From Erwinia sp. S63 (GTDB lineage: Bacteria > Pseudomonadota > Gammaproteobacteria > Enterobacterales > Enterobacteriaceae), in the NCBI RefSeq assembly GCF_016625195.1, contig NZ_JACVUP010000011.1, positions 167,884 through 231,883 of the forward strand: a stretch of DNA of 64,000 nucleotides, read 5' to 3'. Numbering within the stretch: the stretch's first letter is position 1; each line of letters starts with the position of its first letter. The position numbers and the translations under genes are program-made. The notes under the pieces were generated by a model. The model had not been told where the DNA came from. It worked only from the letters and a program-made list of their open reading frames with translations, and did not search any database. Of the stretch, positions 26,410-36,413 are shown piece by piece.

Positions 26410-27892
26410 GGTGGCGCAGCAGATCACACAAGGCTGGCAGCAGCCCGGCGCACCGGGTGGTGCGATAGTCCTGTTTGATGCCCATCATATTCACTCGACA
26501 CACTGTGCCGGTCTGGCCGATCTGGCGCAACAGACTCCCTTCGGCGCCGACAGCGTGGTGCGTTTTGCCTCGATAACCAAGCATCTGTTTGCCGCGCTGG
26601 TCACCGGGCCTGGCCGTCGCTACCTGCAACTCAACGATAAGCTGGTGCAGCATCTGCCGCAGCTTACAGGCGCCAACGGCCAGATCACTGTCGGCCAGGC
26701 GCTGGACATGAGCAGCGGCTTGCCCGACGTGCGTGAAACCCTGTCGCTGCTCGGCTTGTCGGTGTACAACGCCACCAGCGCTGCTGATCTGCTGGATTTT
26801 GTCGCACAGGAAGGCGATCTCAGCTATCCGCCCGGCAGCGAGATTTCATACACCAACACTGGCTACCGCCTGGTGGAAGAGGCACTGAAAGCCAAAGGTG
26901 TGCTGTTCAACGATCTGCTGCAGCAATATGTCTGCGAGCCGCTGGATATCAGTTTGGTCGCGCCGGAAACCTGGTTCGATATCGTGCCGGGACTGGTACC
27001 GGGTTACTGGCAAAACGGCGCGCAGTGGCAGCTCTCCAGCGCTGGATTACACCTTTCCGCCTCGGGCAGTGTGACCGGCAGCGTCAATCATCTGACGCGC
27101 TGGCTGCAAAGTCTGCTGGCGGACAGTGGACCCGGCGCTGGCGTGTTGCAACGCCTGAGTGCCCCACGCAACCTCAACGATGGCCGCACCAGCGGCTACG
27201 GGCTGGGCATCACCAGTTCCACGCTGGGCAGCCAGACGCTGTTCGGTCACGGCGGTTCGCATGCGGGTTATAAAAGCTATTTCCTGCTGCATCCGGAGCT
27301 GAAGCTGGCCGTGGCGATTGTCGCCAACCGTGAAGATGTGGCGACCTCAGAAAGTGCACTGCGGGTGATGGCTGCGCTGCTGAATCGCACGCTGCCAGAG
27401 AAGGGTCACGATCTGACGCCAGGCTTATACGTGGCGGAAAACGCTGCCGACTGGCTGGAGATTCAGGGCGTGACCGCGACCTGGCTGGGTGCCGGTGAAA
27501 CGCTGTGGCGCGCCGATCCCCATGGCGATGCAGTGTCGCTCTCCAGCACTTTCCCGATCAAACTGCGCCATGAAGGTGCAGCGATTGTCGGTGAGATTGG
27601 TCATGCGCCGCGCCGTTTCGTGCCGGTAGAGGCGGACAGCGCCAGCCTTGAGCATCTGCAAGGCCGCTGGTTCGCACATGCCTGGCGCAGCGAAATGGTG
27701 ATTGAGGGCGATCGCCTGGTAATGGGCATCGGTCCGGCGGCGATTCATGCCAGTTTGCAATCGCTGGGCGGCGATCGCGTGCTCGCCACCGCGCAGGATG
27801 GCCCCTGGGAGAAACGTTTTGTGATAGCGCGTGAAGGTGACAAAGTGCGGCTGGTGCTGAACCGCAGCCGCGTGGTGACATTCACACGTTAA
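26381..27892 (+). CDS. D-aminopeptidase, S12 penicillin-binding family (DAP type)
   Basis: A 503-residue serine peptidase with the penicillin-recognising fold: SxxK at 64-67 (SITK), YxN at 157-159 (YTN) and HGG at 290-292. These positions nearly equal those I recall for Ochrobactrum anthropi D-aminopeptidase (Ser62, Lys65, Tyr153, His287). That protein also has two C-terminal beta-barrel domains, which the extra 170 residues here would match. It releases N-terminal D-residues from peptides. No signal peptide, so cytoplasmic. Last gene of the importer operon, coupled by ATGA to the mini-ORF. A beta-lactamase or esterase function is the alternative. Confidence 0.83.
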   Translation: MTANWQQAAEVAQQITQGWQQPGAPGGAIVLFDAHHIHSTHCAGLADLAQQTPFGADSVVRFASITKHLFAALVTGPGRRYLQLNDKLVQHLPQLTGANGQITVGQALDMSSGLPDVRETLSLLGLSVYNATSAADLLDFVAQEGDLSYPPGSEISYTNTGYRLVEEALKAKGVLFNDLLQQYVCEPLDISLVAPETWFDIVPGLVPGYWQNGAQWQLSSAGLHLSASGSVTGSVNHLTRWLQSLLADSGPGAGVLQRLSAPRNLNDGRTSGYGLGITSSTLGSQTLFGHGGSHAGYKSYFLLHPELKLAVAIVANREDVATSESALRVMAALLNRTLPEKGHDLTPGLYVAENAADWLEIQGVTATWLGAGETLWRADPHGDAVSLSSTFPIKLRHEGAAIVGEIGHAPRRFVPVEADSASLEHLQGRWFAHAWRSEMVIEGDRLVMGIGPAAIHASLQSLGGDRVLATAQDGPWEKRFVIAREGDKVRLVLNRSRVVTFTR

Positions 27893-27931
27893 GCGGTCGT
27901 CGTCTGGTCAATTCAACACACATCAGTCAAA

Positions 27932-27962
27932 GCTGCCATTTTTATAAATGGCAGCCTTTTTT
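27932..27962 (+). terminator. Intrinsic terminator of the peptide importer operon
   Basis: Stem GCTGCCATTT/AAATGGCAGC with a four-base loop, followed by C and a run of T. It lies 40 bases after the D-aminopeptidase stop and next to the end of the convergent FAH-family gene. Confidence 0.88.
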
Positions 27963-27964
27963 CT

Positions 27965-28801
27965 TTAAACCACTGTGTGGCGCAGACGACCAATCTTTTC
28001 GATCTCGACTTCAATCACATCGCCGGGGAACATAAACAGCGGTGGCGTGCGTTTTTTACCAACGCCGCCTGGTGAACCGGTGATGATCACATCGCCTGCT
28101 GACAGCGGGCTGAACGCCGAAATGTATTCGATGATTTTCGCCACCGGATGCACCATGCTGGCGGTGGTGTCGTTCTGCACTTCACGCTGATTCAACCAGG
28201 TTTTGATCGCCAGCTGCTGCGGATCGGGGATCTCATCTGAGGTGGTCATCCATGGACCAAAACCGCCAGTCTGCTGCCAGTTTTTTCCGGCGGTAAACCA
28301 GGTGAACTGCATGTCACGTACGGTGGCATCCATAAAGCAGCTGTAACCCGCAACATGTTGCAGCGCATCGGCCGCTTTTACCTGATAGGCTGGCTTACCG
28401 ATGATCACCGCCAGTTCGCCTTCGTAATCAAATTCCTGGGTGGTGGCCGGTTTCAACAGCGGCTGCTCATGCCCCGCCAGCGAATCGGCAAAACGCACAA
28501 ACAGCGTCGGCGCTTCGATAGTCTCGGCAAATTCTTTACGCTTGTCAGCGTAGTTCATGCCAACACAGAACACTTTACCAGGATTTTCCACTACCGGCAG
28601 GAAACGAATGGCGCTGAACGGGTGATCCGCTGGCAGCGAGCGAAAGGCATCCAGGTCGCTGACCGCGCCGCGTTGTAACAAAGATTTCAGGTCCGGGCAC
28701 TCCGCGCCGAGGCGCGAACCGACGTCAATCACGCCCTCTTCCCGCACGATTCCGTAACTTTTTCTTTCCTGGTCAATAAGATAAAAACTGCAGAGCTGCA
28801 T
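27965..28801 (-). CDS. Fumarylacetoacetate hydrolase (FAH) family protein
   Basis: A 278-residue FAH-family enzyme. Recognisable blocks: VFCVGMNYADKRKEF, the metal-ligand pair in EFDYEGELAVIIGKPA, GFGPWMTTSDEIPDP, and the late GDVIITGSPGGVG. Members hydrolyse or isomerise C-C bonds in diketo acids, or act as oxaloacetate tautomerases. Start at 28801 preceded by ACGAGG. It is the last gene of the minus-strand peptide locus but separated from it by about 200 bases with a repeat; its tie to peptide breakdown is uncertain. Confidence 0.84.
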   Translation of the reverse strand: MQLCSFYLIDQERKSYGIVREEGVIDVGSRLGAECPDLKSLLQRGAVSDLDAFRSLPADHPFSAIRFLPVVENPGKVFCVGMNYADKRKEFAETIEAPTLFVRFADSLAGHEQPLLKPATTQEFDYEGELAVIIGKPAYQVKAADALQHVAGYSCFMDATVRDMQFTWFTAGKNWQQTGGFGPWMTTSDEIPDPQQLAIKTWLNQREVQNDTTASMVHPVAKIIEYISAFSPLSAGDVIITGSPGGVGKKRTPPLFMFPGDVIEVEIEKIGRLRHTVV

Positions 28802-28948
28802 GACTGCCTCGTTGTTATATATAAATTGCGCGCAGGTTACCAAAAGCCAGCAGGAAATGCGGTACGACCTGCCAATAATGTGCCTAAGCGTTGATGCGTG
28901 ATTGCTGATCTATTGATTGCCATCCATGGCAAACCTGCAAACATCAGT

Positions 28949-29000
28949 TAGGTGCGCAGTCCTGGCAACCCTACGCGCATCTGTAGGGTGCGCACCAACA
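28949..29000. repeat. REP-like palindromic element related to family A
   Basis: Inverted modules AGGTGCGCA and TGCGCACC flank CAACCCTACGCGCATCTGTAGGG. These share the TGCGCACC and ACCCTAC parts with the repeats near 6400 and 15226. Between the FAH gene and the M55 gene. Confidence 0.6.
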
Positions 29001-29822
29001 TTACGACTGCGTGCTGGCCAGATAGGAGAATGCACTCAGCAGGCTGATCAATGTGCCCATCTGCTCGGCGCGATAGCCCACGGTCACCGCATCAATGCGC
29101 GTTACACCGGGAATCAGACCGAACAGATCCGCCAGTACCGGTTTGCTGGCCTGTAACTGCATCTCATAAGGTGCGGTCAAACGCGTGGTGCTGACCTGGC
29201 GCGCACGCTGCACCGCCGCGGTGGCAGCAGCACGAATGGCGTTTTGTGCGGCTTGCGGGCTAATGGATTCGGCGCAGGTGTGGGAAATCGCGCGTTTCAC
29301 ACAGACGTAATCCACTGACGGATAGTGTTCGGCCATCCAGCCTTGCAGTTGATCGTCCCCGCTCACCAGCCACAGCGGTGTGCCCTGTTCGGCGGCGGCG
29401 GCAGCGTAGATGTCGCTCTCGCCCATTACTTTGCCGTTGATATGAATGCGCCAAAACGCGCGGCCGTTGATGGTGTGCGCCAGCACGCCGGGTTCGCCCG
29501 CCGCGCTGTGATAGCCGATAAAGAACAGGCCATCGAAGGGCTGCTGCTCAATACCTTCTACCATCGATAACCCACGCGGCTTGCCTTGCACCATGCGCGC
29601 ACGCGGATCGATGTTTTCCGCGCGCAGGTTGGTCATTTGCGCATGACTGTCGGCCACCACCACTTCGGTGGCTCCGCCGGCAAACGCGCCGTCGATGGCG
29701 GCGTTGACCTCCTGCTCCATCAGTCCACGCGCTAGCTGGTGTTCCGCATGGCCAGGTGAACACTGTTCCGGACGCATCACGCCCGCGATACCTTCAATGT
29801 CAGCAGAGATGAATATTTTCAT
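29001..29822 (-). CDS. M55 family D-aminopeptidase (DppA type)
   Basis: A 273-residue zinc aminopeptidase like Bacillus subtilis DppA, which removes N-terminal D-Ala and similar residues. Family ligands fit: Asp8 and Glu10 in SADIEG, His60 in ADSHAQM, His105 in FIGYHS, Glu135 in MGESD, and the likely catalytic His116. The start ATG overlaps the stop of a small repeat-containing frame upstream, and there is no good ribosome site right before it, which suggests coupling. Cytoplasmic. Part of the minus-strand peptide operon, after the DmpA-like gene. Confidence 0.92.
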   Translation of the reverse strand: MKIFISADIEGIAGVMRPEQCSPGHAEHQLARGLMEQEVNAAIDGAFAGGATEVVVADSHAQMTNLRAENIDPRARMVQGKPRGLSMVEGIEQQPFDGLFFIGYHSAAGEPGVLAHTINGRAFWRIHINGKVMGESDIYAAAAAEQGTPLWLVSGDDQLQGWMAEHYPSVDYVCVKRAISHTCAESISPQAAQNAIRAAATAAVQRARQVSTTRLTAPYEMQLQASKPVLADLFGLIPGVTRIDAVTVGYRAEQMGTLISLLSAFSYLASTQS

Positions 29823-30019
29823 AAGTCAGGCAAATTCCGTGCGGGTTGGAACACGGTCGCCATAAATGGCGACACTACGGGGAACAGTGCGTCAAAGGCC
29901 GCTTTCAGGCTGACCACAGGCGCTGCTGAAAGAGGTGCCATAAGTGACGACACTACAGTTAACTTAGCGTCAGAGGCGGCATTCAAGCTGTACACAGGCA
30001 CTGCTGAAAGAGGCGCCAT
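29819..30019 (-). CDS. Doubtful small ORF made of 26-residue repeats, coupled to the M55 gene
   Basis: The 66-codon frame runs through two and a part copies of a 78-base direct repeat, so the predicted peptide repeats MAPLSAVPVYSL-type units of 26 residues. Its stop overlaps the M55 start (ATGA). The two units differ at about half the codons, mostly with amino-acid changes, so selection for a protein is not evident. It may just be open because 78 is divisible by three. It could still serve to carry ribosomes to the M55 start. Confidence 0.25.
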   Translation of the reverse strand: MAPLSAVPVYSLNAASDAKLTVVSSLMAPLSAAPVVSLKAAFDALFPVVSPFMATVFQPARNLPDL

Positions 30020-30035
30020 AAAAGGTGGCCCTACG
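29854..30035. repeat. 78-base tandem direct repeats with family A palindrome
   Basis: Units start at 29859, 29937 and 30015 (partial), exactly 78 bases apart. Each begins GCCATAA and contains CACTAC, GCGTCA and CTGCTGAAAGAGG. The left unit carries the intact palindrome GTCGCCATAAATGGCGAC. They fill the gap between the DmpA-like and M55 genes. Confidence 0.85.
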
Positions 30036-31077
30036 ATTTGGTCAATTCATCCAGCACCTGCGTCAGTGACGGACGATGATGGCCGCGAAAACCCGTGACC
30101 GCTTCGGCACTTAATAGCGCATCCAGCACCGCGTGTTCAGTGGCATCCGCGGCGGCGGCAAGCAGCGGTTCCAGTGCCGCATCTTCCGGCGGGTTTGGCT
30201 GGGTTTGCGTGGAGAAGGCCACGGCAATATCGCCTGATCCATGTCCCCAATAACTGCCTAAACGGCCTAATCCGGCACCGGCGCGTTTAGCGATACGCTT
30301 GAGCTGGCGCGCATCCAACGGCGCATCGGTGGCCATGATAATGATGATGGAGCCGGCATCGCGCTGCGGCGTCAGTTCTGGCAGCAGCGGTCCAATCATC
30401 TCACCGAGTCGCACGCCATCCAGCGTTAACGCATTGAGTGCACCAAAATTAGCCAGCACCAGCACGCCCAACGTGGCATTCAGTGACGGAATTGAGCGCG
30501 ATGCGCTGCCAATCCCGCCTTTCAAACTGAAGCAGCTCATGCCACGCCCGGCACCGATGCTGCCACGGGCGAAATCGGCCTGCGCAGAATCGAGCGCATC
30601 CTGTGCCATGGCTTCGGTGACGGCCAGTGCCTGAATGTCATTCAGCCAGCCATCGTTGCACTCCAGCGCCAGCGGATTGACGGTCGGCAAACTGCGACCC
30701 AACTCCGGGTTACGGCTGATGGCGTCACGCACCAGCGTGGTAAACAGCGTGCCCACCGCCAGCGTGTTGCTGAGCAAAATCGGCGTTTGCAGCACGCCCA
30801 GCTCTTCGATTTGCACCAACCCGACCGGCTTGGCAAAGCCATTAAAGACCGCCGCGCCGCAGGGTAACGGGTTGAGAAACAGGTTATCGCCCGGCGGCAC
30901 AATCGCCGTCACACCGGTTTGTCTCTCACCGTCTGCCAGCGTGTGATGGCCGACGCGCACGCCGGGCACATCGCTGATGCGATTGGTGGCACCGCAAGCA
31001 CTGCGTGGTTGCCCGAGCTGGCGTTCAGTGCGCCAGCGTTGCAGCAGCAGATCGCGCTGCAGTTGTTGAAAATCCAT
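30031..31077 (-). CDS. P1 family (S58) aminopeptidase, DmpA type
   Basis: A 348-residue N-terminal-nucleophile aminopeptidase like DmpA of Ochrobactrum, which cleaves L- or D-residues and beta-amino acids from peptides. The self-cleavage site is Gly242-Ser243 in DAGSIIIIMATDAP; Ser243 becomes the nucleophile of the small subunit. Other marks: ISDVPGVRVGHHT near residue 34, GGIGSASR near 187, and YWGHGSGDIAVAFST. No signal peptide. The start lies two bases after the gsiD-like stop, so it belongs to the importer operon. Confidence 0.91.
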   Translation of the reverse strand: MDFQQLQRDLLLQRWRTERQLGQPRSACGATNRISDVPGVRVGHHTLADGERQTGVTAIVPPGDNLFLNPLPCGAAVFNGFAKPVGLVQIEELGVLQTPILLSNTLAVGTLFTTLVRDAISRNPELGRSLPTVNPLALECNDGWLNDIQALAVTEAMAQDALDSAQADFARGSIGAGRGMSCFSLKGGIGSASRSIPSLNATLGVLVLANFGALNALTLDGVRLGEMIGPLLPELTPQRDAGSIIIIMATDAPLDARQLKRIAKRAGAGLGRLGSYWGHGSGDIAVAFSTQTQPNPPEDAALEPLLAAAADATEHAVLDALLSAEAVTGFRGHHRPSLTQVLDELTKS

Positions 31078-31079
31078 GT

Positions 31080-31964
31080 TTAGCTCTTAAGTTTGGGATC
31101 GAGCGTATCGCGCAGCGCATCACCCAACAGGTTAAACGCCAGCACAGTAATGAAAATCGCCAGACCGGGGAACACGCTGACGTGCCATAAACCGCCCATC
31201 ATCATGCTGCGACTCATCGCCAGGATATTTCCCCACTCCGGCACATCCGGTTCCGGGCCCAGGCCAATAAAGCTGAGTCCCGCTGCCGTTAGAATACTGG
31301 TGCCGATACGCATGGTGAAATAGACAATCACGTTGGAGAGCGTGCCGGGCAGAATGTGGCGCAGCAGGATCACGCGATCGGGCGCACCGGCGCAGCGCAC
31401 CGCTTCAACATAAGCAGCCTGTTTGAGCGACAGCGTCGAGGCTCGCACGATGCGGGCAAAGACCGGCACGCTGAATACCGCCACGGCGATAATCACGTTA
31501 TTCAGTCCCGGACCGAGAATCGCCACCACCGCAATTGCCAGCAGCATGCCGGGAAAGGCAAACAGCACGTCGGAACCGCGCATGATCAGCATATCGATCC
31601 AGCGACCGTAATAGCCCGCCAGCAAGCCGAGCAGCACGCCCACCACCATGCCCAGCGTCACCGACAGCACGCCGACGTAAAGAGAGATACGTGCGCCGTA
31701 GATGATACGGCTCAGCAGATCGCGCCCCAGGTCATCGGTGCCCATCCAGTGTGCCGCAGACGGTGGCGAGGACAATGCCATCCAGTCCGGTGCCATCGGG
31801 TCCCACGGTGCCAGCCAGGGCGCGAAGATCGCCACGATGACCAGCAGCAGTACAAAGCCGCCGGAGACCAGTGCCAGCGGGTTACGCACAAAGGCGTGCA
31901 GGAAATCGCGCCACGGCGAGCGGATGGTTTGTGGTGTTGCGGCAGAGAGAGGTTCTGTACTCAT
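31080..31964 (-). CDS. Peptide/glutathione-type ABC importer permease (GsiD type)
   Basis: A 294-residue permease. Family marks are HWMGTDDLGRDLLSRIIYGARISL, the EAA loop VEAVRCAGAPDRVILLRHILPG, and NLLGDALRDTLDPKLKS at the end. The ATG at 31964 overlaps the stop of the upstream permease (TGATG). A preceding GTG in frame is less well placed relative to AGGAG. Works with the GsiC-type permease. Confidence 0.91.
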   Translation of the reverse strand: MSTEPLSAATPQTIRSPWRDFLHAFVRNPLALVSGGFVLLLVIVAIFAPWLAPWDPMAPDWMALSSPPSAAHWMGTDDLGRDLLSRIIYGARISLYVGVLSVTLGMVVGVLLGLLAGYYGRWIDMLIMRGSDVLFAFPGMLLAIAVVAILGPGLNNVIIAVAVFSVPVFARIVRASTLSLKQAAYVEAVRCAGAPDRVILLRHILPGTLSNVIVYFTMRIGTSILTAAGLSFIGLGPEPDVPEWGNILAMSRSMMMGGLWHVSVFPGLAIFITVLAFNLLGDALRDTLDPKLKS

Positions 31965-32893
31965 CACGACTCCTGTCGCAGGCGAATGGCTGGATTGACC
32001 ACGGCGTACAGCAGATCCACCAGCAGGTTAATCACAATAAATTCAAACACGAACAACATCACCAGCGCCTGAATCACCGGCTGATCCTGCGCTTTGATCG
32101 ACTCGATCAACAGCCAGCCTAATCCCGGCCAGTTGAAGACGCTCTCTACCACAATCGATCCGCCGAGCAGAAAACCGAACTGCAAGCCAAGCATGGTGAT
32201 CACCGGGATCAAGGCATTCCGCATTACGTGCTTCCACGTCACCAGCCGATTACGCAGCCCTTTGGCTTTGGCGGTGCGCACATAATCTTCCTGCGCCACT
32301 TCGAGGAAGGCGGAACGGGTGAAACGCGCCATCACGGCGGCCACAGAAGAGCCGAGCGTAATAGCAGGCAGAATGATGTCGCTGGCTTTGTTGAACCCAC
32401 TCACTGAGAACAGACCAAACGGCATGGCGACAAACTGGATCAGTAGCAGGCCGAGCCAGAAGGTCGGCATCGAGATGCCACCGACCGCCACGCTCATCAA
32501 TGTCCAGTCCTGCCATTTACCGCGCTTTAGTGCGGCCAGCACACCGAGAAACAGGCCGAGAATTACCGACCAGGCGAAGCCCGCCAGCGCCAGCCACAGG
32601 GTTGGCATAAAGCCTTGCTTGATCACCTGCAGCACCGGCTGTTGCGTGCGGTAAGTGACGCCGAGATCGCCACGCAGCAGCCCACCGATCCAGTTAACGT
32701 ATTGCTGCGGCAGCGGATCGTTGAGTCCAAGATGCTGGCGCGCGGCTTCGACCGCTTCAATCGGCGCGTCTGGACCGGCGTAAATGCGTGCCGGATCGCC
32801 GGGTAGCAGCTTAATAAAGCCGAACACCAGGAGCGAGACCACCAGCAGGACAGGGATCATCTCCAGCAGCCGACGAATGATGTATGCGAACAT
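31964..32893 (-). CDS. Peptide/glutathione-type ABC importer permease (GsiC type)
   Basis: A 309-residue permease with six helices; starts MFAYIIRRLLEMIPVL, has the EAA loop RTAKAKGLRNRLVTWKHVMRNAL and the C-terminal VESVFNWPGLGWLL. Its length is close to that of E. coli GsiC (306). It follows the binding-protein gene, from which it is separated by a 73-base gap with a strong hairpin. Confidence 0.92.
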   Translation of the reverse strand: MFAYIIRRLLEMIPVLLVVSLLVFGFIKLLPGDPARIYAGPDAPIEAVEAARQHLGLNDPLPQQYVNWIGGLLRGDLGVTYRTQQPVLQVIKQGFMPTLWLALAGFAWSVILGLFLGVLAALKRGKWQDWTLMSVAVGGISMPTFWLGLLLIQFVAMPFGLFSVSGFNKASDIILPAITLGSSVAAVMARFTRSAFLEVAQEDYVRTAKAKGLRNRLVTWKHVMRNALIPVITMLGLQFGFLLGGSIVVESVFNWPGLGWLLIESIKAQDQPVIQALVMLFVFEFIVINLLVDLLYAVVNPAIRLRQES

Positions 32894-32916
32894 GCGCTTC
32901 CTTTAAATTGGGGACG

Positions 32917-32940
32917 CCCTCTCCCGTTTGCAGGAGAGGG
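32917..32940. repeat. Hairpin of the CCCTCTCC/GGAGAGGG repeat class between binding-protein and permease genes
   Basis: CCCTCTCC-CGTTTGCA-GGAGAGGG, followed by TTAGGGTGAGGG. This composition is a common enterobacterial intergenic palindrome. No T-run on the minus strand, so it probably protects the upstream mRNA from decay rather than ending transcription, raising binding-protein output over permeases. Confidence 0.7.
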
Positions 32941-32966
32941 TTAGGGTGAGGGATTAACGCCCTGCC

Positions 32967-34508
32967 TTACTTAAATGCCGCCTGGGTGTAGAGGAAGTTG
33001 CCATCTGCCAGCATCGATACGCCTGTCAGGTTGCTGCGCTTGCCCACCAGGTTATCTGGCGTGCCGAGGAAGGCGACGGGCGCATCTTTCCACAGCATTT
33101 TCTGGGCTTCCGCATAGGCTTCACCGCGCTTAGCCGGATCGGCGGTGGCTAACCCACCAGCAATGGCTTTATCCACATCCGGATTGCTGAAGTACGAAAC
33201 GTTATACGAGGTCGGTACCCAGGATTCGGTGGCATACAGCGGGCGCAGCGCCCAGTCCGCATCACCGGTCGAGGTTGACCAGCCGCCGTAATAGAGGTCG
33301 AATTCGGCTGCTTTAGGATCCTTCACGCCCCACAGTTTGGCGTTACGGGTACCGGAATCCATTGGCGTCACCGTGGCGCGAATGCCGACGGTCGATAGCT
33401 GGGCTTTCAGCACCTGCGCCGCGCGCACGCTGGCGGTGGTGTTGGTGGTCCACAGTTTCAAATCCAGACCGTTCGGATAGCCGGCGGCTTTCAGCAAGGC
33501 TTTGGCTTCATCCGGGGCGTAGTGATAATTCGGTTCGCTCTGCTTTTGATAGAACTGCACCCCTTCCGGCATCGCGGACGTAGCGGGTTTGCCCATGCCA
33601 GCAAACGCCACTTTCAGCCACAGATTGCGGTCGATGGCGTAGTTGATCGCCTGACGCACGCGCACATCCGCCAATGGTTTGTGCTGGGTGTTGATCGCCA
33701 TGTAGTAGAGATAAATACTCGGATCGCGTTGGATCGCTAATTTGCTGTCGCTCTGCACAGTCGCGATCAGATCCGACGGCAGCGGCCAGATCGCATCCAC
33801 CTGCCCTGATTTCAGTGCGGCAACGCGTGTGGCATCTTCCGGACTTGGCGAGAAGGTCACTTTATCCACCTTCGGCCAGCCTTTCTGCCAGTAGCCATCG
33901 TACTTCACCAGTGAAACGGCTTTGCCCGGCTGCCAGTCAACAAACTTGAACGGGCCGGTGCCGACCGGATGCAGGCGCAGCTGTGCTTCTTCCGGGTACT
34001 GTTTGAGGATCGCCGGGCTCCACATCACCGCTGACGGGTGTGCCAGGGTGTTGATGAACGCACCAAAGGATTGATTGAGGTCGATTTTTACCTGATCCGG
34101 CGCCAGCACCGTGACTTTGGCAATCATCTTATACAGGCTGTTGCGCTTCAGGCCTTTGGTCTGATCGGCGAGGCGATCAAGGTTGGCCTTGACCGCTTCA
34201 GCATCAAACGGCGTGCCGTCCTGGAAAGTGACACCTTTGCGCAGCGTCAGGGTAAATTCGGTGGCGTTGTCATTATTGGTATAACCGGTCGCCAGCCAGG
34301 GTTGCAGCTTCATCTGCGCATCGAACTGGAACAGGCGTTCAAAGATACCGCTCTGCACCGAATAGCTGACGTTGTCCGAAGTATCGTGCGGGTCGAGACC
34401 GGTGATATCGGCATACATCGAAATGCGCAGATCCTGCGCCTGCGCGGCGGCGGCCAGCGCGAGGGTCAAGCCAAAAGCCAGTGACGAACGGCGAAAAAGG
34501 GTTTTCAT
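32967..34508 (-). CDS. Periplasmic peptide-binding protein (GsiB type)
   Basis: A 513-residue SBP_bac_5 protein, the same length as E. coli GsiB (512) and similar along its length, such as VKANLDRLADQTKGLKRNSLYKMIAK, FGAFINTLAHPSAVMWSPA and YYGGWSTSTGDADWALRPL. A Sec signal peptide ends near residue 24 (AAAAQAQ). E. coli GsiB binds glutathione; here the neighbours suggest D-residue or gamma-linked peptides such as cell-wall fragments. It is encoded 22 bases after the fused ATPase gene. Confidence 0.9.
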   Translation of the reverse strand: MKTLFRRSSLAFGLTLALAAAAQAQDLRISMYADITGLDPHDTSDNVSYSVQSGIFERLFQFDAQMKLQPWLATGYTNNDNATEFTLTLRKGVTFQDGTPFDAEAVKANLDRLADQTKGLKRNSLYKMIAKVTVLAPDQVKIDLNQSFGAFINTLAHPSAVMWSPAILKQYPEEAQLRLHPVGTGPFKFVDWQPGKAVSLVKYDGYWQKGWPKVDKVTFSPSPEDATRVAALKSGQVDAIWPLPSDLIATVQSDSKLAIQRDPSIYLYYMAINTQHKPLADVRVRQAINYAIDRNLWLKVAFAGMGKPATSAMPEGVQFYQKQSEPNYHYAPDEAKALLKAAGYPNGLDLKLWTTNTTASVRAAQVLKAQLSTVGIRATVTPMDSGTRNAKLWGVKDPKAAEFDLYYGGWSTSTGDADWALRPLYATESWVPTSYNVSYFSNPDVDKAIAGGLATADPAKRGEAYAEAQKMLWKDAPVAFLGTPDNLVGKRSNLTGVSMLADGNFLYTQAAFK

Positions 34509-34529
34509 GAAATCTCCTGGTATTGAGCG

Positions 34530-36398
<1,869 letters not shown>

Positions 36399-36413
36399 CG
36401 TTGCCTCTTGCGG

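Noticed and set aside
26381..27892. Antibiotic-resistance class C beta-lactamase
   Set aside because: The SxxK/YxN/HxG fold is shared, but there is no signal peptide, the length and residue positions fit D-aminopeptidase, and it sits in a peptide operon.
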